A stretch of DNA of 64,000 nt from Gymnopilus junonius (taxonomy: Eukaryota; Basidiomycota; Agaricomycetes; Agaricales; Galerinaceae), in NCBI GenBank assembly GCA_015501075.1, contig JADNYJ010000058.1:62001-126000 (forward strand), given 5' to 3'. Below are positions 51,976 to 64,000 of this stretch, in pieces. The position numbers and the translations under genes are program-made. A model generated the notes under the pieces. That model ran no database searches, was not told where the DNA came from, and worked only from the letters and a program-made list of their open reading frames with translations. Every line of letters starts with the position of its first letter. Position 1 is the stretch's first letter.

Positions 51976-52519
51976 CTATCTTTTATTTCCCTTCTTAAAT
52001 CTGTCCTGAGGGTCAGTAGCTGTATTCTAGCTTATGAATTTGTCTTTACTATCCCCATTTGCTTCTGGTACATTTCGCTTTTGTTCCAGTTGGTCAAAAC
52101 CTGTGAAGTTGAGCTGATGTATACCGACCTTCTCTCATTGATGTTCCTCAACGGATTCGCATTCACTTCTCTTTAATGCAGGTCAGTGTTTCTAAGGTGC
52201 ATGATGGTATGTCGCTCTCTTGTTCATTTGTGGTTGCATCGGTCCTCATGTTTATGTTAAAAGGGCACCGTACTTGCTTTTCCCTACAACCCATTCTTCC
52301 CAAATCTCCCCTCCAGTTTTTAACATTGAGTTTGACTTATTGCCAATGTCTCCCAATGTTTGAATCAAGTTTGTCTTCTTCCACTTTCTCTTATTTTTTG
52401 TCTGTCTATCTAATTGTTGTCTCCTTTAGAATAGAGCCCGGTACTACAGAGTCTTTGCAGTAGGTCCCCCTCAGCAGCTACCTTGCCTCTCTAATGTCAT
52501 TTGTGCTAGCTCACAAATA
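51976..52519. promoter_or_regulatory. Intergenic between divergent unrecognised genes
   Basis: Holds the promoters of the minus gene ending at 51975 and of the plus gene whose first supported exon is near 52520. The first exons of either may lie here; the frame at 52176-52463 is hydrophobic but has no partner. Confidence 0.35.
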
Positions 52520-55500
52520 CAGCTTTCACCTGAAAAGAAAAAACGTGCCTGCATCATTCGAGATCTATCTTCTGATATGCAAGTTTCTTTGCCCTCTTAC
52601 AATCACATTTACTTCCTCATTGACCTCGTTTACAGAGAGTTTGTGGAACCACCCACAAAAATCACCAAATCTGTGAAGCCTAGGCCCGGATCTCCTGAGT
52701 TTCGGGACCATTCACCTGTCACTATAATGTATGTTTCACATGAATTTTTTGCCGTGTAGCAATGTAATCATTTGGTCCTCCTAGTGCTAATACACCTGTG
52801 AAGACTTTGTCTCGTCGTCTTAGTTTTGGGGAGATCAGGTTATTTCATTTGATTTTCATCACTATAGCTATAATGCTGATTTTTTTAAACTTTCCTTAGC
52901 CCTATGGACGTTGATGAAGCTGGTGCTGGCCCTTCTGCACAACCTGACTCTACCAAAAGGATGTAAGTTTAACATCATTTTGACTTTCCTTTCCATGCAC
53001 TTCTGAAATGTTGTTTTCGTTCATAGCTGCAAGCCTACATGGAAGGTTCTTGAGGGTGCTGTACTTGATGGTGCTCCTGAGTCCAAGAAGTCTGGACAGG
53101 TTGTGGACTTTACTGTGGATGCTGAAGATAGCCAGCGAAAGATTCATACAGCAAGTGCTGAGGAGTCTTCTGACCTTGACCTCTTCAAACCGTAAGTTTT
53201 GACGCATTCATGAAATCTTGTCTTTTCTTTACTTATATTTTACTTGCTAGTCTTTCTCAATCTCGAACCAAGGCCCGAGCCACACATCTTACCATCCAAG
53301 GACACACATTTTCGGAGGAGGAGCGTTTTCTTGATGGAGACACGGATAATGTCATGCTTGCATTCGTTTTTTTTAATTGCTTTGTCATTTTACTTATCTG
53401 TTTACGCTATTATTCCATCTTGTATAGCAAATTCCCAGCTATCAATCAGGAGGATGCTGGACATTCCGACTATAGTATGAAATGTTGAATGCACAAGGCT
53501 TCCCTAAAGAACAAGGGCAAGCAGCCACAATCATCTCGACAGGTTGATGCTGATGAAATTTCTTCTGAGCCTGTGCAAGCCCACAGGCATGACCTTGAAA
53601 CTTCGGGTGTGCAGGCTCATGCCGGCAAAGCACCTAGTCTTGACTCTGCATATGACTCTGGTCCTCCCAAGTCAATGCGTCCCACCAAGCGCTCCCATGT
53701 GACAACAGATGATGATTTGTCTGGTGTTGAGGTTCACAAGGGCTCTCAACACAGATCCTCCCCTCACCAGAGATCTTCTTCTCATCATGGATCCCGTTCA
53801 CATCGCAGGTCCTCTCCTCATCGCCGATCTCGTTCGTGCGACAGATCCACTCCTCACCACTGCAATAAGTCTTCTCATCCACATACCAACGACTCTTCAT
53901 TTGACAGCCTTGATGGCTTTATCGTTCGTGATGATGAAGACACATCTGTTCACAAGTCCTCTCGTCACCGAGAGAAGTCTACCCACAAACAGGACCATTC
54001 CGAAGAATCTGACAGTTCTCCTGTTGTCAAGGATCGCTCTCATTCTGACTATCAAGGAAAAGGAAAGCAGCCCACCTGTGGGTGTCAGAGCAGCATGGCT
54101 TCAGAGTCAGAAGAAGAAAACATTGATGTGCATCCAGCCAAAATGTCCCAGAACAAACACCGCAAATCTCGCCGTGCAAAGCATAAGACTTCTTCTGATG
54201 AGGAGTCAGACTCCTCTATGTATGTTTTCTCTCATATTAAATCACTCACCTGTTCTGATAATATATATAGGGCTCCTTCTCATCGTCATAAGAGGAACAC
54301 AAAGGCTTCTTCTGCTGACTCCTCTGACTCTGCAAGGTGCCTTTATCCTCATTGTTTTACTCCTCTTGCTCAATTCTTCCTTTTGCAGTGATGGTGATGG
54401 TCGCAAATCCCGTGCTGTCAAGAAGAACAACAAAAAGAAAAAGAGTACCAAACGCACTGATAGCTCTGACCGGTATTTCAATCTTTTATTTCAAAATCAA
54501 AGATATTTACATTGTTATTTCAGTGACATTGTCAAACAGAAATCGGACAGCAAACTCGTGTCCTTCCATCCACCCCTGCTCTGCGTGCCCTCCACAAGTG
54601 CTTTCCAGATCTGCCATGCTTGAAGTACATTTCTCCTGTTATTCCTGAAATGTCCACTGACCTTTCTCTCTTTGTTTAAGCCGTGCAGCGCTCCTTTTAC
54701 CATTTTTCCGTTTGGAAAGAGACATGCAATACAATGGCATCCAAAATCAGCAACTGTTGACCTTTGCTCCCACATTGCAGGCAATGAATGATGATGAGAG
54801 TGCAAGGTATGATTACCTATTGTCCTTCCTTTTCTTTCAAACTCATCGTTGTGTTTAGGGTCTTGCATCGATCCCAGAAATTTGTCTCACATGGCATCTA
54901 TGCCAATCCCATCTCTGCGGACCCTGAAATGTTTTCTATTAACAAAACACACATTGTCCACAAACCAGGCAATTCCAACGCTGTTTTTATTCTCACCGGT
55001 GCTGTCAACGAATGCAATCTTGTATCTGGTGCCTTGCACGGAACTGGAGAAGGTTATCTAACTAAGAAGTTGATGCTCTTCATCTTTGAGGAGAACTTCG
55101 ATCATTTTGCTGGCTTTTTTGGGATGGTGGCCAACTTTGATGAAGCACGCTGCCATTTCTATGGATCATCTCTTCTTTTTGCCACCATGAAACAAGGTGC
55201 TGGGCATGGAAATGGATCCCGAGGTAAATCTAATACCTTTCTCTGTAAAATCCCCTGACTTTTGTTTTACAGCTGGCTCTTCCAGTCCTAAAAAACCAGG
55301 CTTATTTCAGAAATGGTGTGTTAATATGTCACTCCCTGTTTTATCTACTCATACACGTACTGTAGTTCCTATATATGATGGTCGTGGTGGACGATTCAAC
55401 TTTAAAGAGAAGGACTTTGACAATCTGCAGTCTCTTCCTCTTTATCGTGGTGGGAAGAAAGACCTTCCACCATATGCCGTTGTTTCCGTGGGATTCACTT

Positions 55501-55595
55501 TCAATGTTTTCCACATGCAGAATGATGGTGTTTGCGCCTCCTTCAATATTATGTTCATTATTTACCTCGGCATGACTGGCAATGACGGCAAGTAG
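52520..55595 (+). CDS. Unrecognised intron-rich gene, SR/acidic N-half and conserved-looking C-half
   Basis: Many short exons. Near 52535 LSPEKKKRACIIRDL; 52640-52730 PPTKITKSVKPRPGS; 52902-52964 MDVDEAGAGPSAQPD; 53028-53190 TWKVLEGAVLDGAP. A large His/Ser/Arg- and Asp-rich exon spans 53489-54220 (HRSSPHQRSSSHHGSRSHR). KKNNKKKKSTKR blocks near 54420 end this half. The C-half looks globular: LHKCFPDLPCLKYISPVI (54590), FFRLERDMQYNGIQNQQLL (54705), EMFSINKTHIVHKP, AVNECNLVSGALHGTGEGY, FEENFDHFAGFFGMVANFDE (54925-55140), and a last exon with VPIYDGRGGRFNF and DLPPYAVVSVGFT ending 55595. I do not recognise it. The layout suggests a nuclear, nucleic-acid-associated protein by inference only. Frame changes within the C-half are resolved by introns or indels. 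Confidence 0.5.
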
Positions 55596-55776
55596 ACAAA
55601 TATACTTTGACCAAAATTTGCCCCAAGTCCTTTGGTAAATACTCTTATATCGATTTTCATACAGTGCTGCTTGCAGTGTTTGTGTATTGTGTCTTAACCG
55701 GATGCACTGGGTTGTATTCCACATAATAGATCATGCTGGTTTCATGAAATTTGTGTCCAATTTGTCATAGGTTCAG

Positions 55777-56015
55777 CTTACATATAACATCTCGTCTAGA
55801 TGAGTTCAAATACCCAATTAGGCATAGGTTTTCCTTACATTGTCTAGACGAGGTCAATTACTGCATTTAGGGAGGCCTCTCATGTGCAATCCTTGCTTAC
55901 ATGTGAGACCTCGTCTAGACGAGGTCAATTACTCGATTGGGCGACATCTATCACGTGGAATTGTTGCTTACGTATGAGACCTCGTCTAGACGAGGTCAAT
56001 TGCTGGATTTGGTCG
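55777..56015. repeat. Minisatellite, four 57-71-bp units with perfect 20-bp palindrome
   Basis: Units begin at 55777, 55834, 55896 and 55967 with CTTACAT/CTTACGT. The last two contain the perfect palindrome GACCTCGTCTAGACGAGGTC (55907-55926 and 55978-55997) followed by AATT. The first two carry diverged forms. Same orientation and TGCTTA lead-in as the array at 50111-50290. Confidence 0.88.
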
Positions 56016-58030
56016 ACCAATCCTTTCTATGTCCCACCACCTCTTCGTCTCTCCACGTTACGTTGCCCCTCGCTCAGGCGAGGTTCTAGGTACGTGACTG
56101 CAGCTTTTTTCTTTTTCACCACCTGTACTGACCTTTGTTTGTCTTTTCTTCTTCAAGTGCCAACCTCTCTCGCCATCAAGAGCCAACGTCCGTTGTTCGT
56201 TTAGACTAACTCCACCCAATGTTAGTGGTTGTCACGGGTGCACGAATCCCGCCCGGGTAAGCTGGTACGAGACCGGGTTCCATTCCCTTGCAAACCCCTA
56301 CGCGGAAAGCGGGTCATGGCGGGTCGCGCTCAATTTCAAACTCCGCTTTCCGATGTGTGATGAACGATCTTGATCGACGTTCGAACGTGTTCACTCTCCC
56401 CCACCGTCTTTCTCTTCTACCACAGACGCGATGAGCTCCAGACGCTCGCCACCAGGTAAGCAAGGTATGTAGACTGCGTATGAATTGTTACTAACCTCTT
56501 TTGCAGGAGAATATCGTTGTATGCGATTCGTACCGCGATACCTACTTCCACCACCGCTTACAGGACGCATTACAGGCAGAACATGACGGTGGGCAATAGC
56601 AAGTAATAGGAGAGACCCATGTAGTGGGAGGCTCGTAAAGGTATGTAGCACAATGAGTTCACGACTTACCATCGTGAAGTTGTTCTGCTATTTTTTCTTT
56701 GTTTTTTCATCACTAACGGCCTCCACCCACAGGTGCACCTCGACTTGTTCGACTTGTTTCCTACTTCCCACCGCCGCCGCTGCATTGTTACCTCCCTCCC
56801 TTGCAAACGCGAGACGGAAAATTTCCGCCAAGGCAAACGGTGCCCTTTCTCCCGGATCGGCGCGCCGAACCATGTCGAACCAACTGCGCGTTCACTACAA
56901 TGACAAGAACGCACCTACAATGACAATGGCCAGACTGGATCCCCTCCCGAAACCTCCCTCCACTGTCTGAGGTACGTCACAAACTCGATCGCGATGACGA
57001 TTGTTATGGCATTCAAGTTTGCCCCCCTTTTTTTTCCCTAAGTGAACATGTCTAACGAAGCTATACATCACAGATTCCGGGCGTTAATATTGACCACCGC
57101 GTCCTTATGCACGCTTTCTACTGCATCCGCGGATCCCCTCGCTGGCGCCTCTGCTATCTGCACATCCTTCACAGCGACATTTCGGCTATGACCACATGAT
57201 GGCTCCCTCCTATGCAAGAAGGGTACGGAGGTGGATTCCTCCTCTGTCCGGACACTTCCACTAGGTACATCGTAAAGACCATCACGATGATTTTGCTTCT
57301 CGAAATAACATGCTCAATGCTGACCTACATTTCGCCAGGTTGTACAACATGGAGCCCCTTTCCCCTTCCCAGCTTCCCAGAGTGAGCCGGAGGTAGACTG
57401 GTATCGAAGATTGACCCTGCCAGTCCGTCGCCCACCTCTCTCGCACCCAAAATTAACGCTTTCGACGCTCCCTCACCTCCTTCCCTCGCAAGAACACACC
57501 GGAAGCGGAGATATCTCGACTTTCGACGCCGCCCACGCTCCCCTTCAAATTTGAGCCGGACCGGGAATCTTGAATCCGTGGCAGCATCGGTATGGGTGCT
57601 GGAAGTACCGTTAGAAGTGGGGCGAGATGTCAGCAGTGGCTGTGGTGGTTAATAAGGCTGGGCCTGGTATATGGGTGGGGTTCCCCTGTGACTGAAGGTT
57701 CGGGGAGAGCCTCTGCAGTGGGTAGAGTACCAACAATGTAGAATATGTAGTTAGGTATATACGTATTAGTTTTGATGTTAGGAATGAGAAACTGTACGTA
57801 GATGCCAGAAGCCCCAGGTCATGCCAAAGCCAGGCCAACCCAAGCGCAATGTTTGGCTTTGGACCCAGCTTGTGATTTCCTGAAGCCCGAAACGATCTGG
57901 CACATCACGACGCAGAGTCGTGCAGGCGAGGTTGATTGCCCGATTTGGACTTATCAAATACAAACGACGCGTGGTTTCTCTCTCGTCGGTTCTCCCTCGT
58001 CTATCAATACGTGTTACACCCTCTGCTGGA
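56016..58030. other. Intergenic, GC-richer, no convincing gene
   Basis: Frames such as 56653-56970 are Ser/Thr/Ala-rich with no motif. The 5' exons of the JmjC-like gene or a decayed gene may lie here. The sequence near 56260-56390 is locally GC-rich. Confidence 0.35.
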
Positions 58031-61000
58031 ATGGCGACCGGATCTTGGGAATTCGATCGCGATACTTGTGAGTACTTTCTTTTGACGGTTTGTGCCTACT
58101 TTGAACTCGATCTAGCGGTTGAATTCCGACGTCGCTTTTCGCCCCTGCTCGCGGCTTTTCCATGGCAATGGGACGGCATTGTATCGCGTCCTGAACATAT
58201 CTTGGACTATGTCAAAGTTATGCCTCAGTTTCAGGTACGTTGTCTGCATTCTTCTCTATCATATTTCTCTAAGTATAAGTTCCTTAGAACTTCATCGAGT
58301 GCCTGCATCGTCACGAGTCCTATCTATTCAGTTTTCGGGACCCCAAGAGGTTGAGCCTTCTCGGGGTTGAACTGAACACTCCCTCTCAGCTCTCGGAGAA
58401 GCGTATGATCTGCATAACACAACCGGACGAACTCTCTGTCTTTGAATATTTAGATATTTGTTCTCTTATTTCTGCTTACAAGCTTTTCGAGATTGCGGCA
58501 TTACTCCATGGCTGTGTGCCCCGAAGTATTCCTTCCGCTACCCGTCCACGCTTGCATCTTCCGAAAGTCAAATTGGGCAGACAATCTCATGAGAAGGAGG
58601 ACCTCTATGTAATGTCTGTTCTATTGTTTGGGTGCTATACGTACTTACATTTTTGCAGGGCTACACAAAATTGCACGATTGGATCGGCCTGGCTCACAGT
58701 TTCAAGGCCGCTGTTGAAAGTTATGTCGATAAAGAACCTGAAATCCCCGCGTCTCTTCCCAGCAATCCTATCGAGTCCTTGCTTTGCATGCTTCGCGCCA
58801 ACGAGAAGAAGACGTCGTACAACGCGATCGAGAGTAACTTTATACGTGCCGCGATTCACGTTGGCTGTCAGAGGATGGTTGTTTTCCCTGAGCACATGGT
58901 GCCAGATTTGCCTGGCGATCTCCAAAAGCTAGGTTATAGGTGAGTGGCGATCACCTCCATCATATTTGTGCTAATTCAATTTAAGCCCTACTACCAATCA
59001 AGAGGCAGATAGTTCACTGGGTGTTGACCTCACCGTGTCCCAGTCATATCGCTACGAATTCGTTGACTATGGTGCTGACAAGCCTAAGAACAATCTTGCT
59101 GCTGATCGTGTCACGCTTACTGTCGCAGAGTTCATTATGCCTTTCTACCTTTGGATGCCCTTCAAACTCGCTAAAAAATCTTTCAGTCATCGCACAGTCC
59201 TAGATCGTTCCTCGCAACTTGGCCCTGACAAACCTCCAACTGTTCTAAACGTTGAGATGGCTTGTTGGAAAACAGTATTCCGTCTATCGGAGGGCCGTAC
59301 AAAGCCATATCACGCTCTAAGGGACCTTGCATTGAGTATTGATTGGCAGGAGGTTGATCGGGCGTCATCATCAGTACGTGAGCATACCTGGTTTTCCCTC
59401 GAAGAAAGTAAGTTTTCAAATGTATCGCGTTCATGCTTCACGTTCCTTATATTTTTCTCGAAGGACCATTGGAATGTGCGCCGGACATCAGAGTTATTCC
59501 CGTTCCTGATGAGGATGAAGATGCAATGTCCACTTCCTCTCCAGTTATTCCAATTCACTCCCTCTCTGCTTCTCAATCCACTGATGTTCCCTCTGTGTCG
59601 ACGGTCAATGCTGCTGTTATTGCTGATGAATTGCCACCAACAACTTCAATGTCGGCTTCACCTTCTCTTAGCACTTCTCTTTTGCCACCTGGGTCTGGAG
59701 AACCCAACCCGATTGGGGTCGAAGGACTGCCACCGCTGCAATCATCCCCTGTTATCGGCGATGCTGCCAGTCCCTCTCCTTCTTCCAATCCCCTGATATC
59801 TAGAACCCCTGCATTATCCACAATGTCACCCACTGTGAGTCAATTGGGTGTCAGCGAAACACTTGTGCCATCGCTAGGGCTCTCGGTGTCCCTGGTGGCT
59901 ACGCTTAACCCTGCCCCGCCGCCGTTGCAATTACCGCCGGTTATTGGCAATGCTGCCAGTCCTTCTCCCTCTTCCCATTCCCCGGTATCTATACACCCTG
60001 AATTACCCGCAAAGCCCCCCGCAGTGAGTCAATCGGGTGTCGGCAAAGCAGTTATCCATTCGCTAGGGTTGTCAATGTCCTCGATGACTACGATTAAACC
60101 TGCCTTACTGCTACCAGTGAACTCGACAGCACCCTCGGCTCCACCACATTTGATATCTCCTCCAGATCCTCACCTTGCGAATTCGGGATCGTCATCCAAC
60201 TCTGCATTGGATACTTTAAGCAATCATCAAGCACCACCTATCTCGAATACCTTTCAAGGTAATCTTCTCACTTTGTTCAATCATTGTGTTCCTTGCCCTG
60301 AATTCGATCGTTGGATCTTAAAGCTGCAGGAGCACGTCCATTTGTAGACGATGATGAACAGTACGAATTGGCTGCATCTTTAACTTCACAGCTCAATGCC
60401 TCCTTTCGCAATTATGATGTAGAAATGAGTGATGTTTCATCAGAGTCTGACTCTGAGGATTCATCACAGTCTGACAGTCCTCCTCGAGTTTCTTCTCCTG
60501 CACCACCTCCGAACAACATGGATGTCGATGACAATGCAGAAGATGAAAGAGGTATGGTGATTCATTCCTGTTTGTATTTTCAGGTTTGTAGTGTCTAAAT
60601 ATTAATGTAGATGCGCCACTTCCAAATCCACGCATGGATGTTGAGCATTTGATGGATGACAATACAGACGATGAGCAAGGCACAGTAGATCTCCTATATT
60701 TTTTTGCCTTCTGGTTTCTGATTCTGAATATAGCTTTACCACCTCTGAAACGAGCCGTGGTCGTTGATGACGAGACAGACGATGAGCAAGGTAGAGTAGA
60801 TTTCCTCTATTTTTGCCTCCAGTTTCTGATTCCGAATATAGCTTCACTTCCTTTGAAACGAGCAATGAACGTTGATGCTAATGATATGGATGACGAGACA
60901 GGTATAGTGAATTTTGCATATTTTTTCGTTCTAGTGTCTAACTGTCAATACAGAGAGCGATCCGTCTGATCTGTCGGATACCTCCGATAATGACAGCACT

Positions 61001-63435
61001 TATGATGGGAAGAAACCTCGCCAGTCCGGTGCCGTCGCTCTGGAGATCTAAAAAGAAATCCTCCTCGGAGGTACAGCCCACACACGAGCCCTCTTTAAAG
61101 GCGATGACTGTGGAGAAGAAAGAAATAACATCCATTTCCAATTCTGGCATCAAATGCGAAAGGCTCCAAACCTTCCTCAGCTCTTCCTGGTCCAGGTATA
61201 GGACTTAACTCCTACTTACAGGGGGGTAAGACCTCAGTGGACCCCATTGATGTTGATGCCTATGTTTCTCTTATGAGCCCACTGCATCTCATGACTACGT
61301 GTGTTTCATTTCATGCTTGGTGCTTGGATATATTCTCACCTATTTTCATTTCTCAATAGCTTGTCAAGGAGGAGCTATCTTTTGACTCAAAACACTCACC
61401 TCCATGTATCAAATGTGACGTGGAGATGGAGGCTTACGATGCAGTAGGAAACAAAGTCACATTTAGACCAGAGTTCCACGTAAGGCTGCTCATTGTTCAA
61501 ACATCCTTTTGAATATTCATTGATAATTTCCTGTTTACAGTTTGAGGACTATATCATTCGCTTCAAGCAGATCATGGAAAGAGTCAAACGAGGCTATGTT
61601 AAAGGACGTCCTCGCCATATCGAGACTCCTGATCTGTCTTGTATCCACATCCTCTCCTATTTCATTTTCAGCAAGATGGGCACTTCGGAATTGGATGCTA
61701 TCATGATCAGGCATCTCTTAGTTACGGGTTGCCCTTTGGTGAAAGATGTCAAGTTTGATGAGGATGGTATGCAGGAGCTAGCACCTTTGCTTGCTCAGGT
61801 GTCTATCAATGGTTCGTTGTCTTTTTTCTTCAGTTGATTTAATCTGATAATGCTACTTTGTAGATTTCTCCATTAAAGCTGGGCCTGGTATTTGTGCGCC
61901 TGCTGTTGTGAGTGGTTTCGTGAAAGATATTCTCCTGAATGCGACAATGGAGGGCAAGATTTTAAATGGGCTGGACTTCCCTATGTGGGATGGGAGTAAA
62001 GATTTGACTGCTTACTCAGTTGACCTTGCTGCTTGGACCAGCGTTCGGGCCTTCATACCACGGATCCAAGTACACCTTATCCTATTGAGCACACCAAGTG
62101 GTGGACTGCAGGTACAGAGAACACTCTGACTTTCCTTCATATTGACTGCGATGGTTTGGGCACTGAGGATGGTCCTACCAATGAAGATGGACAAAAGTTA
62201 TGGGGTCTTTTGCGTGAACGACGTGCAATTCAATTATCCTCTATCCACTTCTTTTTGGATGCAGGTTTTTGACTTGATGAAGTTCTCAAGCACTCGAAGT
62301 ATGATTTTGAAGCTGTTGTTCTGAGACAAGGGGACCGTCTGTGAGTACTCATTTACTTGGTTGAACTAAGTTTATCTCAACTGGTATTAGGTATATGAAG
62401 CCAAACACACCTCACTTTGTCTTCGGTCTCAAGCATGCTATCTGTTATGGCAGCCACTACTATACTACTTCTATGATGCAGCAGACTCTTCAAGGTGTTA
62501 TACATGCCTTTGTTTTGCACAAGTTTTTAACAAACACCCATCATCAACCCTCACGTCAATTACTCCGACGTATTCTCTTTTTCTATCAAATTGGAATTAT
62601 GGAAGGCCAGATTCCTTCATCACGTAAATATTTCCCTTAACATCACTTCTCTTCTAACACTTGCTTTTAGATCGTACATTCAGCCACCTCCCAAATATTC
62701 ATATGGTGGATGGCCTCTTGAATTTCCTTTCTGTCGCTATCTTGGTGGTTTTTGGAAACGTGTTGGATTTTCGAACCTACAGTGCCCCGAATCAGCATCA
62801 ATTGGCTGCCGCTTCAAAAGAACAACAATTTCTTATGGCAAATCATGATATCAATGCTATTCCTTTCAACGAACGGCTCGCTATTTGTTATGCTCACGGG
62901 GTGGCACTTCATGTCATCAGATGGATTTGAGATTCATGTGAAGTCACAGGCCCTGATGGGGAAATTGTGGAGGACCTGCCTTCCGTGTTTATGGTGCAGC
63001 TCCTCAGTGCACTTCTGGAATACAAGGCTGCTGCAGAACGTCGTAGCCTAAATGGTGTTCCTCACTGCACATCTGCTTTGCTCTCTCGTCAGGTTGAGAA
63101 TGTTGTGAGGTGTGATCCACTTTTGACACTCGCATGGCAGTCACGATCCGAAGAACCTTCGACATGCCTTTCTCTTGAATTGAAGTCACTCTACTCTGTG
63201 GAGTGGAAAGTGGGCTGGGAGGAGAAGTGGCATTCCAATGATCTTGGTATGTTATTGCATAATTTTTAAATGAGCTTCTTCTTATATTTTTCAAGACTAC
63301 TGCATTATGGGCATAACACCCTTCGACCATAAATTCATTGACAAGCAAGGCAATCATTGTCAGGAAGAGATGGCTGAAGTTACAACAGCGGCTGCAGATC
63401 ACACTCAGGCATCTAAAAAACGAAAGAAAACTTGA
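58031..63435 (+). CDS. Large multi-exon protein with C-terminal JmjC-like 2OG-Fe(II) oxygenase domain
   Basis: Start MATGSWEFDRDT at 58031. Exons supported by phase are 58289-58609, 58660-58938, 58986-59406 and 59464-60257, with further exons to a stop at 63433-63435 (ASKKRKKT). The N-terminal about 400 residues form an unrecognised domain (SVFEYLDICSLISAYKLFEIA, DLPGDLQKLGY, EFIMPFYLWMPFKLA). A long Ser/Pro linker and acidic repeats follow. The C-half reads FLHIDCDGLG (HxD, about 62135) and GDRLYMKPNTPHFVFG (distal His, about 62415), the Fe(II)-binding triad of JmjC-type oxygenases, then HKFLTNTHH and a basic tail. Such JmjC-like proteins are abundant in mushrooms; the substrate is unknown. 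Frame breaks near 61051 and 62040 and an in-frame TGA at 62928-62930 leave activity in doubt. The number of exons is about 17. Confidence 0.65.
60680..60901 (+). repeat. Tandem duplication of an intron-exon unit (2 x 111 bp)
   Basis: Two consecutive 111-bp units (60680-60790, 60791-60901) each consist of an intron ending GAATATAG and an exon starting CTT(T/C)AC..CCTNTGAAACGAGC and coding P-L-K-R-A plus Asp/Glu-rich residues. Exon lengths (57 and 60 bp) keep phase, so the protein gains repeats. The first intron starts GC (GCACAG), the second GT (GTAGAG). Confidence 0.75.
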
Positions 63436-64000
63436 ACATGATTTCCTTTTGCAGTTTCACTTATCTAGTCCATTCATTCCTGCCGTGTGCTTGGACTCAT
63501 CGTTTATCTTGTCCATACTTTATCTTGTCACTTATGTACACCACACTGTCAGATACCATTTTTTATTTGGAATGATTACAAATGTCATGCTGATGGTAAT
63601 GATCACTTTGTTCTTCTATTAATTCTCACATGCAAATGTCATCCTTCAAACTTTCCAAGGTGGCAAGTCTTGTTTGCTTGTGAATTTCATTCATTGCTGG
63701 AGTTTCTGCTCATAAGCTTGCATCACTCGAAGTATACCTGTGGTCTTACCTTATATCCTGCATCATAAATTCAAGCCATTTCACCAGCACAACCCACTTG
63801 AACCTATTGTCATTGTGGAAAAAGGAATGCTCAAGAAGTTCTTGAGGCAATTCTGTGGGAAGAGTGAGTCTGTTGCTGCATCCGTTCTGATACAAACTGC
63901 CTATGAAGATGAAGCCTTTTGAAGTCATCCAGATCTTTTTCGGTGGCATGAAGCAAAAATCCGAGTGCTATTGTTGGCATGTACCATCCTTCAAGAGACA
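63436..64000. other. 3' flank, possible start of another gene
   Basis: The plus frame 63740-63922 (VEKGMLKKFLRQFCGKSES) looks mildly protein-like, but the window ends before it can be judged. No motif is recognised. Confidence 0.25.

Overview
The window is genomic DNA of a filamentous basidiomycete, almost certainly a mushroom-forming Agaricomycete. Genes are split by many short (about 45-110 bp) GT-AG introns with branch points like CTAAC. The inventory also fits mushrooms: F-box/leucine-rich proteins, a TPR-CHAT protein, an NLR-like NTPase with an MLKL-like N-terminus, a cyanovirin-N lectin and JmjC-like oxygenase genes. I cannot name the species.

Layout. 1-5.2 kb: 3' end of an F-box/LRR-type gene, a probable non-autonomous MULE-like element (1913-2625) and a cyanovirin-N gene with a frameshift. 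5.2-7.1 kb: a MAP kinase kinase of the cell-wall-integrity type. 7.1-11.9 kb: gene-poor, with a diverged tandem repeat. 11.9-24.4 kb: an F-box gene, a zinc-type quinone/alkenal reductase, a Rho guanine-nucleotide exchange factor, a member of an uncharacterised mushroom family and a secreted protein with a ricin-B-like tail. 24.5-30.1 kb: a MITE-like inverted repeat, a decayed paralogue of the uncharacterised gene, and a TPR-CHAT protein whose catalytic Cys codon reads Tyr. 30.2-39.2 kb: conserved housekeeping genes, namely a SulP-STAS-cNMP membrane transporter and, diverging from it, the cleavage factor Im 25-kDa subunit. 39.5-42.7 kb: the NLR-like gene. 43.3-45.0 kb: an F-box gene.

45.4-64 kb has a different character: a copia remnant, several intron-rich genes I do not recognise, two arrays of a palindrome-bearing minisatellite bounding a divergent gene pair (50.1-56.0 kb), and a large gene ending in a JmjC-like domain, inside which one exon-intron unit has been tandemly duplicated.

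Housekeeping genes (MAPKK, CFIm25, SulP) alternate with recognition or defence-type genes (cyanovirin and ricin-type lectins, CHAT, NLR) and fast-evolving families. A recurring quality issue affects most models: at least ten otherwise well-conserved reading frames need one extra base, usually in a homopolymer. That looks more like uncorrected long-read indels than mass pseudogenisation. A few in-frame stops (NLR, JmjC gene) are not explained this way. Exon boundaries were placed by hand from splice consensus, phase and family resemblance.
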